DNA of 64,000 nucleotides from Acidobacteriota bacterium (GTDB lineage Bacteria; Acidobacteriota; Vicinamibacteria; Fen-336): assembly GCA_022340585.1 (NCBI GenBank), contig JAJDNS010000073.1:54647-118646 (forward strand), given 5' to 3'. The notes beneath the pieces were generated by a model, which was given only the letters and a program-made list of their open reading frames with translations, was not told where the DNA came from and did not search any database. Of this stretch, positions 60,861-64,000 are shown piece by piece. Position numbers and translations under genes: made by a program. Within the stretch, counting starts at the first letter, position 1. Every line of letters begins with the position of its first letter.

Positions 60861-60866
60861 TATAAT
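60861..60866 (+). promoter_or_regulatory. -10 box of the HEAT-cyclophilin gene (leaderless)
   Basis: Perfect TATAAT, six bases before a GTG (60873) and nine before the ATG at 60876. No Shine-Dalgarno in between. Confidence 0.65.
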
Positions 60867-60875
60867 CGCTCGGTG

Positions 60876-62939
60876 ATGATGATGCTGGGGAAGCGTGGAC
60901 GCGTGGTCGCCGTCCTGGGCCTGCTGATGGCCACGGGGGTCGGCGTCGGTGAAGCGAAGACCGAGGAGCCCCCACCTCCCCCCACCCACACCAGGACCCT
61001 GGGTCGGCTCCTCGAGATGGAGGACACCCGGTCGACGGGGGACGGTGAGCTCGCGCGTCTCGTGCGTCACCCCGAGCCCGGGATCCGCCGACGGGCCGCC
61101 CTGGCCGCCGGCCGCATCGGCGATTCCGCGCTGGTGCCGAGCCTCCTGGATCTCATGAACGACCAGGAGCCGGAGGTGCGGCAGATGGCTGCTTTCGCCC
61201 TCGGGCTCCTGGGAGACACCGCGGCGGTGGAACGGCTGATCGCCGCTCTCGCTGACTCACACCCGATCGTCCGCGGGCGAGCCGCGGAGGCCCTCGGGCG
61301 CATCGGGGATCGGCGTGCGGCGCCGGATGTCGCTCGGTTCGTGACGAAGACGACTCCCCGGGTGGACGGCACCGTCGCGGTGCGGGGGGACGACCCCGGC
61401 AACCTCGATGACCCCTGGATGGAGCTCCGGTTGGGGGTGCTCGCCCTCGCCCCGCTCGGGGACGAGACGGCGGCGGTGGCCGCGCTGCTTCCCGAGGGCC
61501 GTCCGCGCTTCGACTGGTGGGCGGCCACCTGGGTGGCGATGAGGATGAAGAGCCCGTCGCTGCGTCCGGTATTGACTGCCGCCGCCCGCTCGACCGATGC
61601 CCACTCGAGGGCCCTGGCCGCCCGGGGTCTCGGAGCCCTCGAGGATGCCTCCTCCTTCGACACCCTCGCGATCCTCGCTCGCGACAAGAACGAGCTCGTG
61701 GCCTTCGAGGCGCTCCGGGGACTGGCCGGTCTGAAGGACGCCCGGGCCGGGTCGGTGGCGGCCCCCCTCCTGAGTTCCCCGAGCGACGTCGTCCGGCGCC
61801 AGGCGTTGCTGCTGCTCGCCGCCGTTCCCGCCGAGAGCCGCCTCCGGGCGGGGATCGTGCCGCTCGTCGGCGATCGGTCCCCGTGGATCCGGGCCGCGGC
61901 CCTGGCCGCCCTCGCCAGCGCCGACGAACGCAACTTCGCCCTCGTCCTCTCGGGGATGGACCCTGACCCCGTCTGGTGGGTGCGTGCCTCGCTGGCGACC
62001 GCGCTGGGTGGGCTCGGCGACGAGATGAGCGTCGGCATCCTTCACGGCATGCTCCAGGACGAAGACGACCGAGTTCTCCCGGCGGTCCTCGGGGCCCTCC
62101 GCCAGGCGAGGGGAAGCGACGCCCTCGATACGCTCCGCCGCCACCTCGACCATCCGGATCCCGGCGTGAGGGCGGCGGCGGCGGAGAACGTCGTGGCCCT
62201 CGACGCCGGCGGACTCCAGGCGGAGCTGCTCGCGTGCTGGCGGCGGGGCCTGGGCGACGGGGAGCTGGAGCCACGCTTGAGCGCGGTGAGCGCCCTCGAG
62301 GCCCAGGGCGGAGAGGCGGGGCAGGCGGCCCTCTCCGAGATCGCGACCACCGATCCCTCGCGGGCCGTCCGCACGCGCGCTGCCGAAGCGCTGGTGGCAC
62401 TCGGCGTCACCTCTCCGCCCGATCCCGGTCCCGAGCGGGTCGAGCGAGCGGCACTGGACTACCGCTCGGCGATGGCTCCCCACTACCCGCTCCCAGGGGC
62501 CTCGCTCTACACCCCGCGGGCCTTCCTGCGGACGCGGCACGGCGACATCGAGATCCACCTCGACGTCGTGGAGGCTCCGCTCACCTCCGCCTCCTTCGTC
62601 CGGCTCGCCCAGCGCGGCTTCTACGATGGCCTCGCCTTCCACCGCGTCGTGCCCGGCTTCGTGGTCCAGGGGGGTGATCCTCGCGGAGACGGGTTCGGGG
62701 GACCCGGCTACGCCGTGCGGACCGAGGTCACCCGACGGTCCTTTGCCCGGGGCTCGGTGGGGATCGCCGACGCCGGGCCGGACACCGGGGGCAGCCAGTT
62801 CTTCATCACCCTCGAGCACCAGCCGCACCTCGATGGCCGGTACACGCGCTTCGGCACCGTGGTGTCGGGCCTCGAAGTTCTGGACCGCCTGCGGCCCGGG
62901 GACGTGATCGAGCGGATCGAGGTCTGGACCGGAGAGTGA
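60876..62939 (+). CDS. HEAT-repeat protein with C-terminal cyclophilin-type peptidyl-prolyl isomerase
   Basis: 687 residues from ATG 60876. An N-terminal signal-like segment (VVAVLGLLMATGVGVGEA) precedes many HEAT repeats, each ~31 residues (e.g. VRHPEPGIRRRAALAAGRIGDSALVPSLLDLMNDQEPEVRQMAAFALGLLG; more copies through ~530). The last ~135 residues form a cyclophilin: TRHGDIEIHLDVVEAPLTSASFVRLA, FHRVVPGFVVQGGDPRGDGFGGPGY, GSQFFITLEHQPHLDGRYTRFGTVVSGLEVLDRL. Arg and Phe in FHRVVPGFVVQGG and the later QFFI mark an active-type site. A periplasmic scaffold-foldase is plausible. The stop overlaps the HAD gene start (TGATG). Confidence 0.85.
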   Translation: MMMLGKRGRVVAVLGLLMATGVGVGEAKTEEPPPPPTHTRTLGRLLEMEDTRSTGDGELARLVRHPEPGIRRRAALAAGRIGDSALVPSLLDLMNDQEPEVRQMAAFALGLLGDTAAVERLIAALADSHPIVRGRAAEALGRIGDRRAAPDVARFVTKTTPRVDGTVAVRGDDPGNLDDPWMELRLGVLALAPLGDETAAVAALLPEGRPRFDWWAATWVAMRMKSPSLRPVLTAAARSTDAHSRALAARGLGALEDASSFDTLAILARDKNELVAFEALRGLAGLKDARAGSVAAPLLSSPSDVVRRQALLLLAAVPAESRLRAGIVPLVGDRSPWIRAAALAALASADERNFALVLSGMDPDPVWWVRASLATALGGLGDEMSVGILHGMLQDEDDRVLPAVLGALRQARGSDALDTLRRHLDHPDPGVRAAAAENVVALDAGGLQAELLACWRRGLGDGELEPRLSAVSALEAQGGEAGQAALSEIATTDPSRAVRTRAAEALVALGVTSPPDPGPERVERAALDYRSAMAPHYPLPGASLYTPRAFLRTRHGDIEIHLDVVEAPLTSASFVRLAQRGFYDGLAFHRVVPGFVVQGGDPRGDGFGGPGYAVRTEVTRRSFARGSVGIADAGPDTGGSQFFITLEHQPHLDGRYTRFGTVVSGLEVLDRLRPGDVIERIEVWTGE

Positions 62940-63790
62940 TGCCGGGCGGGAGCCGTCCGCGCGTCCGCCTTCTCGCCCTCGACATCGACGGGACGCTGCT
63001 CACGAGCGAGCGTGCCCTCACCCCCCGCACCCGTGACGCGCTGGATCGGGCAAGGGCGGCGGGGGTCAGGCTGGTTCTGGTCACCGGCCGCCGGCTTCCC
63101 TCCGCGCGCCGCATCGCGCGGGACCTCGGCGGTGACGTCCCACTGATCCTTCACAACGGCGCCCTCGTGGTCGACGGGGGCGAGCTCCTGCGCAGTCTCG
63201 GTCTGCCCCGGGACGTGGCCCGCGAGGCGAGCGAGCGCGGGCTGGCCACCGGGGCGGAGCCGGTGCTGCATTGCGGCGCCCGCGGCGAAGGCCGGCTGCT
63301 GGTGCGCGCGGGGGCGCATCCCAGCCCCCTCATGGCGTACTACCTCGAGCGCGCCGGGGACGACCTGCGGATCGTTCCCGACCTCCTGGCCGCTCTCGGC
63401 GACGAGGAGCCCATTCAGGTCATGTTCGGGGGAAGGCCGGAGGAGATGAAGGTGACCCTGGCCGCCCTCGAGGAGACGCTCACGGGCCGGGCTCGCATCG
63501 AGCGGAGCGTCTACCCGGCGAAGGACCTGGTGATCCTGGAGGTGCTCGAGCGCACCGTGGCCAAGGCGTCGGCGGTGGTCTTCCTGCAGGGGCGCTGGGG
63601 CATCACCGCCGAAGAGACCATGGCGATTGGCGACAACTGGAACGACCGGGAGATGATCGCGCAGGCCGGCCTCGGCTTCGTCATGGGCAACGCCGACCCC
63701 GAGCTGCGGGGTCTGGGCTTCCCCGTGCTTCCCACCAACGACGAGGACGGGGTCGCCGAGGCCATCGAGAGACACGTGCTCGGCCAATGA
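62939..63790 (+). CDS. HAD-superfamily phosphatase, Cof/YidA type
   Basis: 283 residues from ATG 62939. Motif I RLLALDIDGTLLTSERALTPRTRDAL (catalytic DxD), motif II LVTGRR, then a C2-type cap and the C-terminal motif III/IV region IGDNWNDREMIAQAGLGFVMGNADPEL. These are sugar- or nucleotide-phosphate phosphatases in the cytosol; the substrate is open. Translationally coupled to the cyclophilin gene. A strong hairpin begins three bases after its stop. Confidence 0.9.
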   Translation: MPGGSRPRVRLLALDIDGTLLTSERALTPRTRDALDRARAAGVRLVLVTGRRLPSARRIARDLGGDVPLILHNGALVVDGGELLRSLGLPRDVAREASERGLATGAEPVLHCGARGEGRLLVRAGAHPSPLMAYYLERAGDDLRIVPDLLAALGDEEPIQVMFGGRPEEMKVTLAALEETLTGRARIERSVYPAKDLVILEVLERTVAKASAVVFLQGRWGITAEETMAIGDNWNDREMIAQAGLGFVMGNADPELRGLGFPVLPTNDEDGVAEAIERHVLGQ

Positions 63791-63792
63791 GA

Positions 63793-63819
63793 AGAGGGGG
63801 TGAGTGACTCACCCCCTCT
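63793..63819. terminator. Bidirectional hairpin terminator between convergent genes
   Basis: Perfect 12-bp stem (AGAGGGGGTGAG / CTCACCCCCTCT) with a TGA loop, two bases after the HAD gene stop and 23 bases from the stop of the minus-strand gene. There is no U-tract on either side. Confidence 0.7.
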
Positions 63820-63841
63820 GGCCGTGGCTGACGACGGACGT

Positions 63842-64000
63842 CTACTTCTTCTTGGCGGCCTTCTTCTTGACGGCCTTCCGGACCTTCTTCTTGGCGGCCT
63901 TCTTCTGCGCCGGTGTCATCTTGGAGATCTTCTTCTTGGCGGCCTTCTTCAGCACCTTCCGGCCCTTCTTGGTCTTTGCGAGCTTCTTGACGACCTTCTT
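63842..64000 (-). CDS. Histone H1-like lysine-rich protein, C-terminal part (cut by window end)
   Basis: 52 residues of the C-terminus, then TAG at 63844-63842; the gene continues past the right edge. Composition is almost only Lys, Ala, Val, Arg (e.g. KKAAKKKISKMTPAQKKAA, KKAVKKKAAKKK). Proteins of this kind (H1-like, AlgP-like tails) bind DNA non-specifically and are common in Acidobacteriota and other high-GC bacteria. The frame is kept over the Lys codons AAG with no stop. Confidence 0.75.
   Translation of the reverse strand, partial: KKVVKKLAKTKKGRKVLKKAAKKKISKMTPAQKKAAKKKVRKAVKKKAAKKK

Overview
The window is a very GC-rich stretch of Gram-negative chromosome. Gram-negative because it carries LpxC (lipid A), a TamB/Omp85 pair, other beta-barrel proteins and lipoproteins. 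The mix of DUF1573, TrmFO, FmdB zinc ribbons, a metallopeptidase/beta-propeller/beta-barrel outer-membrane protein, ECF sigma factors and multi-POTRA Omp85 fits Acidobacteriota best. That assignment is an inference from gene content. I see no tRNA, rRNA, CRISPR array, complete transposon or prophage.

Layout. 1-2 kb: the C-terminal end of uvrA, then lpxC, preceded by what looks like a textbook sigma-54 promoter and two upstream 16-bp repeats. 2-9.5 kb, minus strand: a housekeeping block, rplU-rpmA-obgE-nadD-rsfS, which runs on through a sigma-54 activator, a DksA-type zinc finger, comF, an exported protein, an ECF sigma factor, a STAS protein, a small unknown and a DUF1573 protein. Many of these genes overlap by 1-4 bases. 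9.8-14 kb, minus strand: an envelope operon of a TPR protein, a lipoprotein and a 999-residue outer-membrane metallopeptidase. 14.2-25 kb, plus strand: dprA-topA-trmFO-xerC-hslV-hslU, the same order as the Bacillus codY locus, interrupted between xerC and hslV by an ECF sigma/anti-sigma/exported-protein cassette. 25-31 kb, plus strand: a lipoprotein, a decayed fumarylacetoacetate-hydrolase-like gene, a transaldolase-family aldolase, an FmdB zinc ribbon and a three-subunit acyl-CoA carboxylase. 31-38 kb: TamB-like, seven-POTRA Omp85 and SurA-N proteins for outer-membrane assembly.

38-55 kb, mostly minus strand: a surface-polysaccharide cluster with five GT2/GT4-type glycosyltransferases plus a divergent one, two SDR epimerases/dehydratases, a UDP-GlcNAc-type 6-dehydrogenase, a DegT aminotransferase, a NeuB-like protein lacking its usual metal ligands, two methyltransferases, a coiled-coil protein and a YfhO-like membrane protein. 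No flippase, polymerase or initiating transferase is visible, so the cluster is probably incomplete here. 55-64 kb: a zinc-ribbon protein and ychF (minus); then, on the plus strand, a VWA membrane protein, a PilZ protein, a GT2-Rossmann fusion, a HEAT-cyclophilin fusion and a HAD phosphatase, ending at a strong hairpin facing a histone H1-like lysine-rich gene cut by the window edge.

Regulation. Several genes (trmFO, ychF, the VWA gene, the HEAT-cyclophilin gene) have a good -10 box only about 8-11 bases before the start codon and no Shine-Dalgarno sequence, which suggests leaderless mRNAs. The most notable regulatory signal is the sigma-54 promoter with phased upstream repeats ahead of lpxC. 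An activator with altered catalytic motifs (GAFTDA, Walker B D-Q) is encoded 4 kb away. No known previously undescribed multi-gene system could be demonstrated.
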